Source: Gnetum montanum (Eukaryota > Streptophyta > Gnetopsida > Gnetales > Gnetaceae). Taken from it: 64,000 bases of DNA. The stretch covers positions 496,401-560,400 of the forward strand of contig MNCI01007937.1 in assembly GCA_015680685.1 (NCBI GenBank), read 5' to 3'. The position numbers and the translations under genes are program-made. Numbering within the stretch: position 1 is the stretch's first letter; each line of letters opens with the position of its first letter. This document shows positions 21,525 to 33,850 of this stretch, piece by piece. Below the pieces are notes generated by a model, which searched no databases, was not told the DNA's origin, and was given only the letters and a program-made list of their open reading frames with translations.

Positions 21525-23965
21525 AATGGCTAAATGTGCCAACAATAATCAAATTCAGATCACACTCAAGGATCAAACCAAAACAATATTCACAAGTCCT
21601 TGGAAGACTTTTTCATATCGTAAGATGCCCTTTGGTTTGTGCAATGCCCCTACAAGTTTCCAATGCTTGGTCCTGAGCATTTCTTAATAGCAGATTAGTA
21701 GTGGCATGGAAGTCTTCATGAATGACTTCTCCACCTATGGTGCTACATTTGAGCAAGCCCTAGACTGCCTTGAGCAAGTTCTTAAAAGGTGTGTGAAGAC
21801 TAATCTTCAACTCAATTAGTAGAAAAACTATTTGATGGTCCAATAGGGCATTATGTTTGGGCATAGAATTTCTCAAGCAAGGATCAAGAAGGATCCTAAA
21901 AAGATTAGAATCATTCAAGGAATAACCCATTAACTAAAAACCATTAAAGATGTCTAGTCATTTCCTGGACACACTAGCTACTACTAGGAATTCATAGAGA
22001 ATTTCTCTAAGATTGCTAAACCATTGGTCAAGCTCACAAAGAAAGATGCTTCATTCATATGGACCAAGAAATGTAAAAAGGCATTCTAGTAGCTTAAGGA
22101 GAGGCTTGTAGAAACTCTAATTCTATGAGCACTAGAATGGTCTAGACCATTTCACATCATGATGAATGTATTGAACTATGCCTTGGAAGCCATTCTTACA
22201 CAGTTGGACAATTAAAAACATTCTTACTACATCCACTACGCAAGCCAAAGCAGTATAGATGCATAGCCTAACTACACCATAATGGAAAAAGAGCTGATGG
22301 TGATGGTGTATGCCTTGGAGAAATTCAGGCACTATGTGCTTGGGTACAAGGTGTTTGTACACACGAATTAGAGTACCCTTCATTTCCTCATGAACAAATC
22401 GATAGTGAGCCCCTGTGTCATACGGTGGCTGGTAATCTTACAAGAGTTTGATCATATGATGGTAGATCAAAATCTACACACTAAGAATGTGGTTGCTAAT
22501 CACTTTTCTCAGTTACGATGAAACAACAAAGAGGAGGACAGCTTGCTTTTTGATCAATTTCTTGATGAACTTCTCGTTATCGATGTAATCAATGAACAAG
22601 TGTCCATTGCACCAAAATGATACAATGGCATCCACACTTATCTTCTCACTCAAAAGATGCCACAAGACCTAGACTTCCAGAAGAAATGATAGTTTCTTCA
22701 GCAGGCCAAACACTTCATGGAGATTAATGGACACCCCTACAAGATGTGCATCAATAGCCTAGTTTGTTAGTGTGTTCTTGATGCTGCTTAATTATGCATT
22801 CTCTAAGATGCTCATGAGGGTCCTTGTGGTGGCCACCATGTAGGGAGACACATTGCCATTAAGATCATGATAGCAAGGTATTACTAACCAATAATCTTTA
22901 GGGATACTCACCAATTCATCTGCTCTTGTGAAAGCTATCAACGAGATGGTGAGATGACTACTCAAATGGAGGGACCTCAATGGTGGATCCAACCACTGGA
23001 ATCCTTTGACATCTAAGGCATAGACTTCATGGGTTCCATCATGCCCATGTCAAATGGAAAGACATACATAATACTAGCTATTGACTATTGTACCAAATGG
23101 GCAAAAGCAACAGCCATCACTAACTATACATCTTCCACTACTGCATGATTTGTACAACAAAATTTTGTAAATAGGTTTGGAGTGCAACGTGCACTAATTT
23201 CTAACAATGGTACTCATTTTACAAGTGCTACTTTTTGCAAGCTCATGCAATGCTTGGGAATTGAACATAAACTAACAACACCCTACCATCCCTAAGCTAA
23301 TGGTCAAGTAGAGGTTGCTAATAGGGAGATCACTAAGTTCTTAAATTGAATAATTAGCAAATATAGAAAATATTGGAACAAAAAACTAAATGATGCCCTT
23401 TGGGCCTACTACTCCACATGGAAAGTCCCTATAGGCTACTCTACTATGAGTTGGTGTATGAAAAATTACCAACTTTTCCTATCCAATTAGAGCTTTGTAC
23501 ACTTCTAACAGCCTATGACCTTGACCTTGACCTTAGCCTAGCACTGAAAGAAAGATTGATCAACCTTAACACATTAGATGAGAATAGATTAGTAACCTTA
23601 TCCTTAAATGAAGTGCATAAGACATTCAACAAAAAATGCCATGATCTTAGAATAACAAAAGTCAAAGTTTAACCTAGAGACAAGGTCCTTTACTAGAACC
23701 CCACACCCATACCTCAACAAACTAACTTCCAAACATTGTGGAAAGGGCCTTATATCATTTATGAAAACTTTTCTTTCAAGGCTATGTTAATATACAAACC
23801 TGAGAGCCTAAATAAGAAACAATTGGTCAACATGCAACAAGTTAACCTTTCTAGAAGCCCAAGCAAGCCAATGAAATCAATGCCTCCTTGGATGAACAAC
23901 CTTGCTCAATTTTTTTGGATCTCCTCCTTCAAACCTAGTCATGGGAAAAATGGTCATCCATGCTA
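21525..23965 (+). pseudogene. Element C pol: RT fragment, RNase H and integrase (Athila-like)
   Basis: Homologous to element D (40745-43165) at protein and DNA level. RT: TSPWKTFSYRKMPFGLCNAP and FMNDFSTYG, where FMDD has become MND. RNase H: the ELMVMVYALEKFRHYVLG region and HFLMNK. Integrase: HEGPCGGHH, a CESCQ-like zinc half (here CESYQR), GIDFMGS, LISNNGTHF and ANGQVEVANRE. The C-terminal part is read from 23400 to 23963 (FQTLWKGPYIIYE). Over twenty stops are present. The second catalytic Asp of the integrase is Asn, as in element D. Confidence 0.82.
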
Positions 23966-25430
23966 ATCATTAAAATGGCTATTCAATTTTTCTACTTTTT
24001 TATTTTACACTTTCTTTGATTTTATACATTTTTGTTTTACACTTTGTTATTTTTCCAAATTTTTGTTTTACAATATTGTCAATATGTTTTATTGTTCTAG
24101 AATATTTTTCTATTTCTTTTATATTTTCCTTTATTTTGATGTTAATTTTCTTTATTTTCTAATAAAATTTCTTTATTGCCAACGAGACACAGTGATGTTG
24201 TAGCCTATTTGCCAATGGTGGTTTGAACCTAATGTTTTTTATTACTAATGTCTACTTTCTATTTTTGAATTTTGATGACTAATGACTAAAACAAAGTTTC
24301 TTTTTCATGGAATAGGCAGTGAGTCCATGTCATCCACCCATCCACAAACTCTATGGTTTTCCTTGTTTTGGAAATATGATGTTCCTTTTCTATTAATAAA
24401 ACTTTAAAAAACTTGTGACCTTGGTAGTTTTTAAACTTGAGAAAGATTCAAAGGTTTGAATAGGGTGTAACTTCAAGTGGATTTGATGCTCTTTGTGCCT
24501 CTCTACTCACTCGGGTACATGTGTTTTCATGGATTTCTTACCATTCCATGTCAACCAATAATAGGAAGTTGAATAAGTCTTTGAATGATGGTTCCCATCC
24601 AAAAATCTATAAAAACATAAAATTCAAAATAAAAACATGATGGGAATTCAAAGCATACCCCTTAGAAAAAATAACAGGTACAAGCACTAGTTATGGAACT
24701 AGAAAGACATGTTACCCATGCTTGAAGGTCCCCTCTTACTAAGGCCCTTTCTCACTTCCTACTTCTCTTTTCATCTCTAATAAGGAATGGTGCTTGATCT
24801 ATGGAAACATTCTTGTGTTTTGAGGGGATGGTCTAGTCTTAGAGTAGTGATGCAAATTCACTGAAAGTGATTGGTTTTGATTTGGACTAAGGATGGACTT
24901 TATTAGGTCATTTCACCATAAAATCTAGAAGGAATTTCATGTAACCACAATTAGGAATTCCATTCCACTTCCACTCTCATCCATAAATGCTTTCCATAAC
25001 TCACCTCACTGCCATTTTTCATGTTTTTCTTAATCTCTTAGTTTGATGTCTTGAAATTCTTAAATGTATTCTTCTGGATTTGATCCTTGACTTTTTGTAA
25101 CCATTAATCAACTATGGGACCCATGAACTCCTTAGTTGAGGTTATGCAAGGGTGAAAAGAGCATAAGCTTGCTATGGGGAGGACCCACTTGCATGTCTCT
25201 TGGTTGGATTAGTTAAGCTCCTTATCCTTAGGCATTTCAACAATCAAATCTTTTGTATTCCCTATTGGTTGCATCCAACTGTGTGCTCCTTAAGGCATTT
25301 CTCTAATTAATCTCCATCTTTTGTAAAATATCAAGCCCTCTTCATGCATCTCATTGTGTTTTTTGCTTCTTGGGATTCCATTTGATTCTAATTTCACTCA
25401 AAACCTCTTTGTATTTTTCAAATTTTGACT
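23966..25430 (+). other. Element C non-coding spacer after integrase
   Basis: T-rich (TTTTACACTTT words), then sequence homologous to 43170-44640 of element D, including CATCCACCCATCCACAAACT. No ORF. Confidence 0.65.
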
Positions 25431-25439
25431 TAGTCAATT

Positions 25440-25511
25440 ATGGTCAATAGCCACGTCGACTAGGCCCCATCGACGAGGCCTAGTCAATGCATGGGAAAAA
25501 TTCTATATATA
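25440..25511 (+). promoter_or_regulatory. U3-like repeat block and TATA box upstream of the extra ORF of element C
   Basis: GTCGACTAGGCCCCATCGACG and CCTAGTCAATG resemble the CGATGAGGCC words at the start of element C's own 3' LTR. They are followed by TATATATA (25504-25511), 410 bp before the ATG of the extra ORF. It may be a dedicated promoter; unproven. Confidence 0.35.
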
Positions 25512-25919
25512 GCACTCATCACTTAGGAATTTTTTCCATTTTCTTTGAACATAAGGGGAATTTTTGCAATTGTTTAGAGCTCAAAACCTTCCAAAGAATG
25601 TAACTTTCAAACAATTTGTTCAATTCACTTTGTTCTTTAGTCTTGTAGCTTTCGGAGGTACACTCTACATCATGGAGGCCACAAACCTTAAGTTTTAAAT
25701 GACCAAATTTCTTAAAAATTTTATAACTCCCCCATGAGGTTAAATGAGAGTTAAACCCTTCCAACACACTCTAGTAACCTATTTAATCAAGTAATATTAA
25801 AATAATCAAATCAGCATGAACACAACTTAGCCTAGTGTAACTACCCCAAGAGATAAGGTATTCCAAATGTTTAAAAGTTACACATTAAGTGCTAATTCTT
25901 GGTCATGTTGTGATTACAA

Positions 25920-28748
25920 ATGGCACCTAGACAAAAATGCCCACAAGAAGGAGGACCAGCCCAACCAAGGGACAAACAACCTAGAGCTAGAAGAGATCAG
26001 CAAGAACAAGCCCAAAAATAGGTAATAGAAACTCATGTGATGGGACCTCTTCAAGAGGTGCCCGAAGTGGAATTTGTCTAATAAATTCTCAAAGAAGCAA
26101 TCGTAACTAAACAATCCCATTGAGATGAGACATCAAGACCAGTGCCAAGACTTGAGGTCACATTGACTCAAGCTTGCCTTGATCAAATCAAGCCTCATGA
26201 AATCCAACATTCAGTTCCCTAAGAATTAAACTTTGGATCATTCTTAAAACATGCTCCAGCAAAATTCAAAATGTAGTTGTAGAACTCTCCCATGTGGCTA
26301 ATCATCACTTTTAGTGAGGAATGGTACATGGGAGAGACATATCTCTTTTGGAATAGTAGGTAGGTAAGAGCCACTATGAAAATCAAGGATATTTAAGTGT
26401 CCTACTTAATGGAGGCCATTGCACAAGCCCTTGGGTTGCCTAATATTGGAACAAATTTGGCAAAGATCTCCACACACGTAGACCTAGAGGCAAAGAAGGA
26501 GTAGACTCAATGGTGAGTGTACTGCAAGGAGTATGATGCACTCACCTCAACGAAGTGTATGTATTTCAAGATAATGACCTACCACCTCAATCAAATAGTA
26601 AGACCTAGCAAGATAACTACTTTCTCCACCCATGCATGTGCTGCTTTAAGTAGGAAATTCCCTATGAACCTTCCATAGATGATCTATATAGAGATAGAGA
26701 AGCAATTTAAGAAAAATGAACATGGAAAGAAGATCATGCCCTTTCCATGCCTCATCTAAAAACTATGCAAAAGGGCAAAGATAGTCCACTATGCTAATGA
26801 CATAATCAAGCATGCTCCTATTGCCTCCTAGGTAGAAATGATGAAGGATAAGACCCTTACCGTGATTAAGAAAGAGGATCAACAACCACCATCTCTACCA
26901 CCCACTCATGAAACAATGCCAGAGGCACACATTACCCTTGAGTGCATGTGTGACATCAAAGAGTAGCTCTTACAAGAGCAAGAACAACGAATAAGCATGA
27001 GTGGTGGCAACCCATCTATGTATCACCTAGTGATGCGTCACCTCAACAAAGTGGCTTGAACCATCAGTTAAATGGAGGGAGGTGAGTCAATTTTCTTAGC
27101 CCAAAGAATGCAGTTGCCCACAAGATCGAATCCTAATGCCTAAGAGGTAATAGTATCTCTCTTGTAATAGCATAAATTGCTAGAAATCTCTAAGAATTCT
27201 ACTACTTTTTGGTGTGTCCGGAGGAGGACGAGAGGTAACTATCTTAGTGATATCGCACCATACGCAAGAGACAATAGCAGAGGTGGTTGCTAATAGAATT
27301 TCCAAAGCATTGAATCCACATGTAGTGTCTATACCAAATGTTTCTACACTTAGAGATGTGCAAACATTTGTAGGAACAGTTAGTAGCAAATAGAGTGTAG
27401 CCCAGCACAAGGAGTTGCTGGACTAATTGGTGGGAATCAAGTAACTAATTTTGGATATCTTCGATCTTTTAGACACAATCATTGCAACCCAGTTGGAGTT
27501 GTTAGAAGTAAAGGGAAAGTGCATTATATTATAGGAGCAACTTGAAATAGCCTAAGCATAAAACCAACACTTGGATACAGAGGTTTCTGAATTAAGAGCC
27601 CATCTTACTAATCCTGCGTTTCTCAACCTTGCATTAACACATGATGAAGCTTTCAAACAACTTCAAGACAAGCTCAAAAAGGTTAAGGATGCCAAGGAGA
27701 CAAAGGTCTTTGATCAGTTCTTGGCCAATGCCATAATGCATAATATCCAAAAGGCCTTAGACTAGACTTGCCAGGAGAATGTGATTCTAACCATAGAGAA
27801 TTATCGCCTACAGAATGTTGATGCGTAAAAGCAACAGATGGTGGATTTCATCCATCAATAGCAGGAGTAGCTAGCCAAAGCAAACACTAAACTAAGCAAA
27901 GTGGTATTCAAAATAGAAATCTCTCCATGGAGGAAGTCCAACCTCTTTGCCAAAAATTTATGATGGAGGTAGTCGCCTAGAAAAATGAGGCTCTAAAATT
28001 TGAGAGAGTCAAAAATTACTACAAAGTTTTGGTTGGTCTATAGAAAGAGATCAATGAAAACCACATTCATATCATGAAGGCAAAAGTCAATGAGGCCCTC
28101 TAGCGACTCAAAGAAGGAGGTGATGTTTAGCACCCTATCTTTGATGCACTCAACGACTACAATAAAGCAAAAATCTGCATCAAGGAGCTACAGATCAAGG
28201 AGATGATAAAATATATGGAGCTTTCCAATATTTTTTATGCAAACTTGGCAATGCTAACTACCAAACAATCATGATCAAAATTGAAGAAATAAGTGGCCAG
28301 CTTGTACTTAATATACAAAGCAGAGTTCAAAAACAATAAGGAAACCAAGTAGAAGCTTGAGATTACTAATGTTGAACTCAAGGTTCTCATGGCACAATTC
28401 ACTGATCATAGATCAACTATTGAGAACCTAACCAAAAGAATAAACAACTACCATGAGTTGTTGAATGCTCTCAAGGTGTTCAATGTTGAATGAAAACTTT
28501 TTGCTACCTAGTTTGTCAACATGAATGAGTTGTTCTTAATAGTGCCCCATCCTTGGGATGTTCCCATGCTAGCCCACATTGGCAATGCTAAATGGACTGT
28601 GCATGATCCTAGGGGTAAGGGGGAGAAGACAAAGACACTATTAAATGTCTTCCATATTCCACCAAAAGTTGCAACTACTACAGGTCAACCACAACCACCT
28701 CAATTACCATGTAAACCTGAAGCAGGAGAAGATCCTTCAGAAACTTAG
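25920..28748 (+). pseudogene. Element C extra ORF in the env position: Athila-ORF-like N-terminus and coiled coil
   Basis: The start is at MAPRQKCPQEGGPAQP, then a Gln/Pro-rich stretch. The N-terminal domain contains LNFGSFLKHAP, MWLIITFSEEWYMGE, QALGLPNIG and MPFPCLIQKLCKRAK-like text, which recalls the Athila ORF-1 domain (Pfam PF03078) by pattern. From about 27430 on there are long amphipathic helices (AFKQLQDKLKKVKDAKETK). The C-terminus carries WTVHDPRGKGEKTKTLL. The same C-terminus exists in element E (33851-34048, minus) and as a remnant in D (about 44829-44860). No signal peptide or membrane segment is seen, so this is not a typical envelope protein. Many stops and at least two frame changes are present. 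Confidence 0.6.
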
Positions 28749-29027
28749 GAACCTCCACTACCTACAACTGCCTGAGCTTCTTCATCATCTTCATGTCGTT
28801 AGAGGAGTTTTGCTTGTCATTTTTATCTTGGTGTTCAATTTTATTATCCTAAACACCAAAATTTTATAATAATTGTAATTCCATACACTCAAGCACTTAG
28901 TGTTTATTCATGTGTGTGTGTTGTGTTTGTGTGTGTTAGTAGTTAGTTAATAATCCCAAAATTTTGTAAGAAGCTTGTTCCTCCTTTTATTCACTTGAAG
29001 ATGAGTTTTTATTCAGTCATGGGGGTA
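28749..29027 (+). other. 3' untranslated part and polypurine tract of element C
   Basis: A GTGTGTGTTGTGTTTGTG stretch is followed by AGTCATGGGGGTA (about 29015-29027) directly before the LTR. The same purine tract precedes the 3' LTRs of D and E. Confidence 0.6.
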
Positions 29028-29939
29028 TGATGAGTTGCATCCTGGGTTATGTCGATGAGGCCTTGTTGACGCAGTTGTGTCGATGTGACCCCATTGATGT
29101 GGTCTCGTCGATGTGAGATTTGATGCGTTGACGTCGCCCCATTGATGCAATATCAATTTTCACCTATAAATACATGTTCATCAGCCACATTTATGAAAAA
29201 TAACTCTCATAGTTGTAGTAGAGCTCTTTTAGTTTTCTTATCTAAGAGTTTAGAATATTTTTCTAAGTCTCCACAATAGAAGTCAAAGAGTGTACGAATC
29301 TTTATTTGAGCATTGTTGTACCTAAGAATGGCAGTGTGTGTGGTAATAAAGATGATATTTCTAATAAACTTTACAGCACTTTGAAATAGATTAATTATTT
29401 TCTTTATCCATGTAGTATTTTATGCAATTTCCTTTAATGCATTAAGCAATTAAATAACTAATTAAGTAATAAATCAAGCTAGATTAAATAGCGATAAATT
29501 AAGCACATAAGTACAACCACTTCGAGCATACACTTGATACTTGGTAATCCCAGTAATGCTTCATGTTTGGCAACCCAGTGGCATCAAACATGTTCAGTAT
29601 GTGTATAGCAAGTGGGAATGGATGCTTATGCTAGGATTAGTTAAACATTAGCTAGTTAGACTAAATTAGCAATTAAATATCTTTAATTCTCTATTCTTAA
29701 TTCTTAGGGGACTTAGAACATAAAACATAAAAATAATAAAAATCATATGCCTCAGTTCCACTTAACCATATCTTCGAGTTTCACAAGTATAATTGGAAAG
29801 ACAATGATTACAATAGTCAGTTTCACTTCCTAGAGACCAGTGTACTTAGAAGGCTACAAGTCCACAAAATTTGAATAGATCATGTGTGGACACTTAGTGA
29901 TTCGTATGATTGGACATAGGGTCTACACACTGCTCATCA
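29028..29939 (+). repeat. 3' LTR of element C
   Basis: 912 bp, TGATGAGTTG...CTCATCA, with a TATA-like CTATAAATA near 29164. Ends and middle match the LTRs of D and E, but the first 150 bp are a private set of GTCGATGTG/CGATGAGG repeats. It is followed by CTATC. The 5' LTR was not found; the element is cut near 21520. Confidence 0.8.
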
Positions 29940-30342
29940 CTATCTTTTTTAAAACTACTTCTCCATTACTTATTGTATCAAGAAAATAGCCTCTCTAATA
30001 AGTCCCCATAGTACAAATCCAAATTGATATTTTGATACTATTAATTCAAGTTTGAGATGCTACTCTATGAATCCTCTCTAAAGCTTCATAGTATGGCTCA
30101 TTAGCTTGATTTATCTATATTTTGTATAAATTTACACATCTTCTTTATTCTTATAATTTTCTAACAAGTCCTTTGTGATTTCCTAAATGTAATAAAACTT
30201 TTCAATTTCTAGTTTCCAGTAAAATTTTATTAAATAATTGTTAACACCATAAAACCTTTGTATTTCCCAATGCTTACTATGCTTCTATAGGAATGTTATA
30301 TGGTCTAGCAACTTCTTGATTTTTCATCTTAGATAATACTAT
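29940..30342 (-). mobile_element. RTE-type LINE fragment (RT region), downstream half
   Basis: The minus strand reads KMKNQEVARPYNIPIEA, the usual K.GKA.GPD.IPIE of non-LTR reverse transcriptases, then LFNKILLE and further decayed RT. It continues the LINE text found at 45966-46440, from which it is separated by element D. Confidence 0.6.
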
Positions 30343-31175
30343 TGATGAATCATGTTTTGACATGCTTCGATATCGAATACACAATATCGAAGCCTCAATA
30401 TCAGATACCTAATATCGAAACCCAAGACATGATGTTGAATATTCGATATTACAAGGTATATGCTAGCCTATAAATATAGCACTTGGGCACATGATTTTCA
30501 TATAGTTTTTCATCAATTTTTACATTGAGTTAATGAAGTTCTTGTAGTTTAGTTATTCCAGAGTTAGAATATTTCTGAGTGCCTACAACATGAATCCGAG
30601 TGTGTACAAACCTTTCTTCAAGCATTGATGTACTTGAGCATAGCAGTGTGATGGGAATAAAGATGAGCCCTTTTGATAATCCTTGCAGCACTAAGAATAG
30701 ATTAATGTTTCTTTTAATGCATTTATTATTCATGTCCTTTACTTTAATGCACATTAATTAAGCAATTAATTTCCACTTTGAGAATACATGTAGCACTTGG
30801 TAACCCAGAAATGCTTAACGTTTGGTAACCCAGCAGTGCTACATACATTCAGGATGTGTCCGAGGAGTGGGAATAAGTACTTGTGTTAGGCTAGCTAGGC
30901 AGTAGATGAATTAACTATCAAATTACTTTACCCTCTATTTTTGCTCTAGGTAATTAAATTTATAAAACATAAAATGATAAACATACACCTTAGTTGCACT
31001 TAACCATAAACTTATACCTCACAAGTGGAATTGAGACGACAATGATCATCCCAATTGGATTTCACTTTTCAAAACTAGTGTACTTGGGAACTTAAGGTTT
31101 GCGTAGTTTGACTGGATCGCACATGAACACTTGTGATTCATATGGTTGGGCATAGGGGTACCTTGCCTCTCATCA
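30343..31175 (+). repeat. 5' LTR of element D
   Basis: 833 bp, TGATGAATCATG...CTCATCA. U3 starts with several ATCGAA/TCGATATT direct repeats, then CTATAAATATAGCAC (TATA, about 30470). Confidence 0.9.
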
Positions 31176-31176
31176 T

Positions 31177-31194
31177 TCGTGCCATTGCCACGAA
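31177..31194 (+). other. Primer-binding site of element D
   Basis: TCGTGCCATTGCCACGAA begins just after the LTR. It matches the Athila-type TGGCGCCGTTGCCGGGGA (Asp tRNA) at 12 of 18 positions. Confidence 0.5.
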
Positions 31195-31336
31195 TTTTTT
31201 AGTTGTTACATGTGCTACCTAGGATCTAGTGAAAGTTATTCAAAATCATTGGAACAAATCCTAGCATCATATCACACCTTAAAATAATGACAAAAATATT
31301 TCAAAGCACACTGTGTTTTTTATTCTCTAACATATA

Positions 31337-32840
31337 ATGTATTCTTCTCACAGAAGTAATTCTCTGCCTAAGTTTGATGGAGTACAGTAGCCAATGCCTC
31401 AATAACACCAAGTGGTATATGCTCATCCTGATGAGTATGTACCCAACTTCACCTTCATCCTATACTAAGATGAACAACTACAATGGCATGACATGGAGAG
31501 CAACATTGTGTTCTCACCATATCAATTTGTTCCTGTAATTCTCCAACAAACACTTATACGATTAGGTTTTCAGGGACTTCATGTTGAGTACATTGTGCAG
31601 GATAGTGATGCTAGGGATTATCATCCCACTAAGGCACAACATCTCAGGGATCACTAGCTAGAACACTGCTATGAATCTATGAAGGGAAAAGGGTTTAATG
31701 ATTTCCCATTCCTATTATATCAAAATGATCGTGGAGAACCCTTCTCTGGGGATTTTCCATTTAGTGAAATTCTTCTCTTTAACTTTGGTGAAGGAGGTCA
31801 AAACTAGGACCTACAATCCATGATCCACAATTGTGGTTCTAACAAGAATGAATCCAATGATAAAGGAGGATCCAAGGGGGAGAGTGAAGGTAGGGATGCA
31901 AACAAGAAACAAAGAGGAGGTAGTAAGCACCATGATGATGCTGATCCTCCTTTCTTTTCATCTTTATCATCATCTTCTTCTTCTTCTAGCTCTAATCGCA
32001 ACCGTAGCAGGCATAACTGTAATAGAGGTGATCGACAAGAATGAAATGGTTAAAGGGACTATCGTGCAAGCCAAGATCAAGGGTGCGGGCATTTAAGAGA
32101 GACCCATCACCATGAACGAAGGGGTAGCAGAGTGCATCGTAGGCACCAAAATCAAGGCCTCAATGAGCCTTTACTTGCTAACTAGAGTATGCTAAATATT
32201 GCAGAAGCAATATGAATTCCAACAAGGCACGTAAAGGATAGTTAGATCAAAAGGCTAGATATGAACAATATCCTTCGATTTGAAGGGGGATATAACTCAA
32301 ATCCATAGAACCATCTCCAAGCTTTTCAAGATGCATGTGGCTTGCAAAATATAGAGAATGAGTGGTAAAAACTCAATTTATTTCCAAGGACACTCATTAA
32401 AGAAGTAGAAAATTGGTACTGGTCCTTAGAACTAGAATCTATCAAATGATGGAGTACAATGCTTGAAGTGTTCAATGACAAATATCAAACGTACTCTCGA
32501 GTATCCAACTTGAGGAGGCAAATCCAAGGATGGAAACAACAAACACACAGATCCTTGGATGCTACCATTAGCTGATACTATTCCTTAGTGCACAAATGTC
32601 CTAGCCATGATTACTCTCAATTGGACCAACTTCACCACATTGTAGACAAGCTTTCATCAGAAATGAGGAGAACCCTTGGTGTCTATGCCCAAGTGTAATT
32701 ATCAAAATTAAGTGTCCATCAGATCCAAAGATTAATTGAGCAAGTAGCTAAAGAGGAAGGTGAATTAAGAAAATGAGAAAGTGCAAAAGAGCACAACCGC
32801 AATCCTTCTATTTGCAAGATGGAGTTTTGATTCTATGATT
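31337..32840 (+). pseudogene. gag of element D, first part
   Basis: The likely start is MYSSHRSNSLPKF. A Ser-rich hinge (31950-32010) follows, and the capsid domain (about 32280-32760) includes FEGGYNSNP, LQAFQDACGLQ, NLRRQIQGWKQQ and LGVYAQ. The frame is broken at several Gln codons. It is cut at 32840 by element E and resumes at 38467: FYD joins GEKESSL across the ATGAT duplication. Confidence 0.75.
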
Positions 32841-33688
32841 GATGAGTGGCGAGGTACCCCTACACTCAACCATACGAATACGAGCGTTTTCATGCGTGAT
32901 CCGGTCGAACTCCGCAGATGGACTAGTTGTGGCACCTAGATAGTTATCCTTAGGTTGCAGTTCGTTGTCTTCCCACTTGGACTATTATTATCTTTGTCAT
33001 GTATGGTTTAGTCTAGAGTGAGGTGTATGATGGGTTTCCTAATCTAATGCTACTCCTGAAGGCAATGGAAAGTAATATTATCAAAGCTAAGAGAGAAAGA
33101 GTAAGAGAATCTAACTAGCCTAAGTGCGATGAGCATCCATTCCTTGATTATCTGTATACATCTTGGACTTCGTGCATGACTACCACTGGGATTACCAAGC
33201 GCAGATCCTACATATGCTACAGGTTACCAAGTAGTCACACTTAAATGCTTGTAATCAAGTCGTACTCATTCCACGGTTTAACGTGAGTTTAAGGGTGAGA
33301 GAGAGACTAATTAGGAAAGCAGTAAATAACAATTAAATAAATAAATAAAAATTTAATGCTGCAATGATGAAGTAATCTTGATCTTTATTGTCGGTCATGT
33401 GTGTGTCCAAGTACATCACACTCGAATAAAGGATGTCGTACAATTACATTCACCACACTACGGACATACACTGGAAAATATTCTAACTCTGGAGGGATAA
33501 AACTGCCAGAGTCTAGCTACAATCTAAAGCTAAAACTGTGAAACAAGGGACAGCTGCCTCTTATATATAGGATTGGTGGCGAGCTACAATATCGCATACG
33601 TGATATCACAATAAAGGATGCGATATTGCGTCTAGGCATGTGATATCGCATACGCGATGTCGCGATTTCCCCAAATGACGTCTCATCA
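32841..33688 (-). repeat. 3' LTR of element E (left end)
   Basis: 848 bp. The minus strand starts TGATGAGACG and contains GCGATATCGC-type repeats (33590-33665), TATATATAAGAGG as TATA (about 33560-33570), and ends in the CTCATCA-type terminus. Confidence 0.88.
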
Positions 33689-33850
33689 TACCCCCACGAC
33701 TGAATAAAAACTTGTCCTTGAGTTATAGTGATTACACAGTGGATAGGTATGGGATTATTACATGAAAAAATGGGATGATATCGCAGTGTGGGAAGAAAAA
33801 AAATAAAGACACAACACACAGAATATGCTACAATTATAAAAATTTGGAAC

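Noticed and set aside
31820-32096. Ser/Arg-rich small ORFs as a separate gene
   Set aside because: They are the low-complexity hinge of element D gag in several frames.
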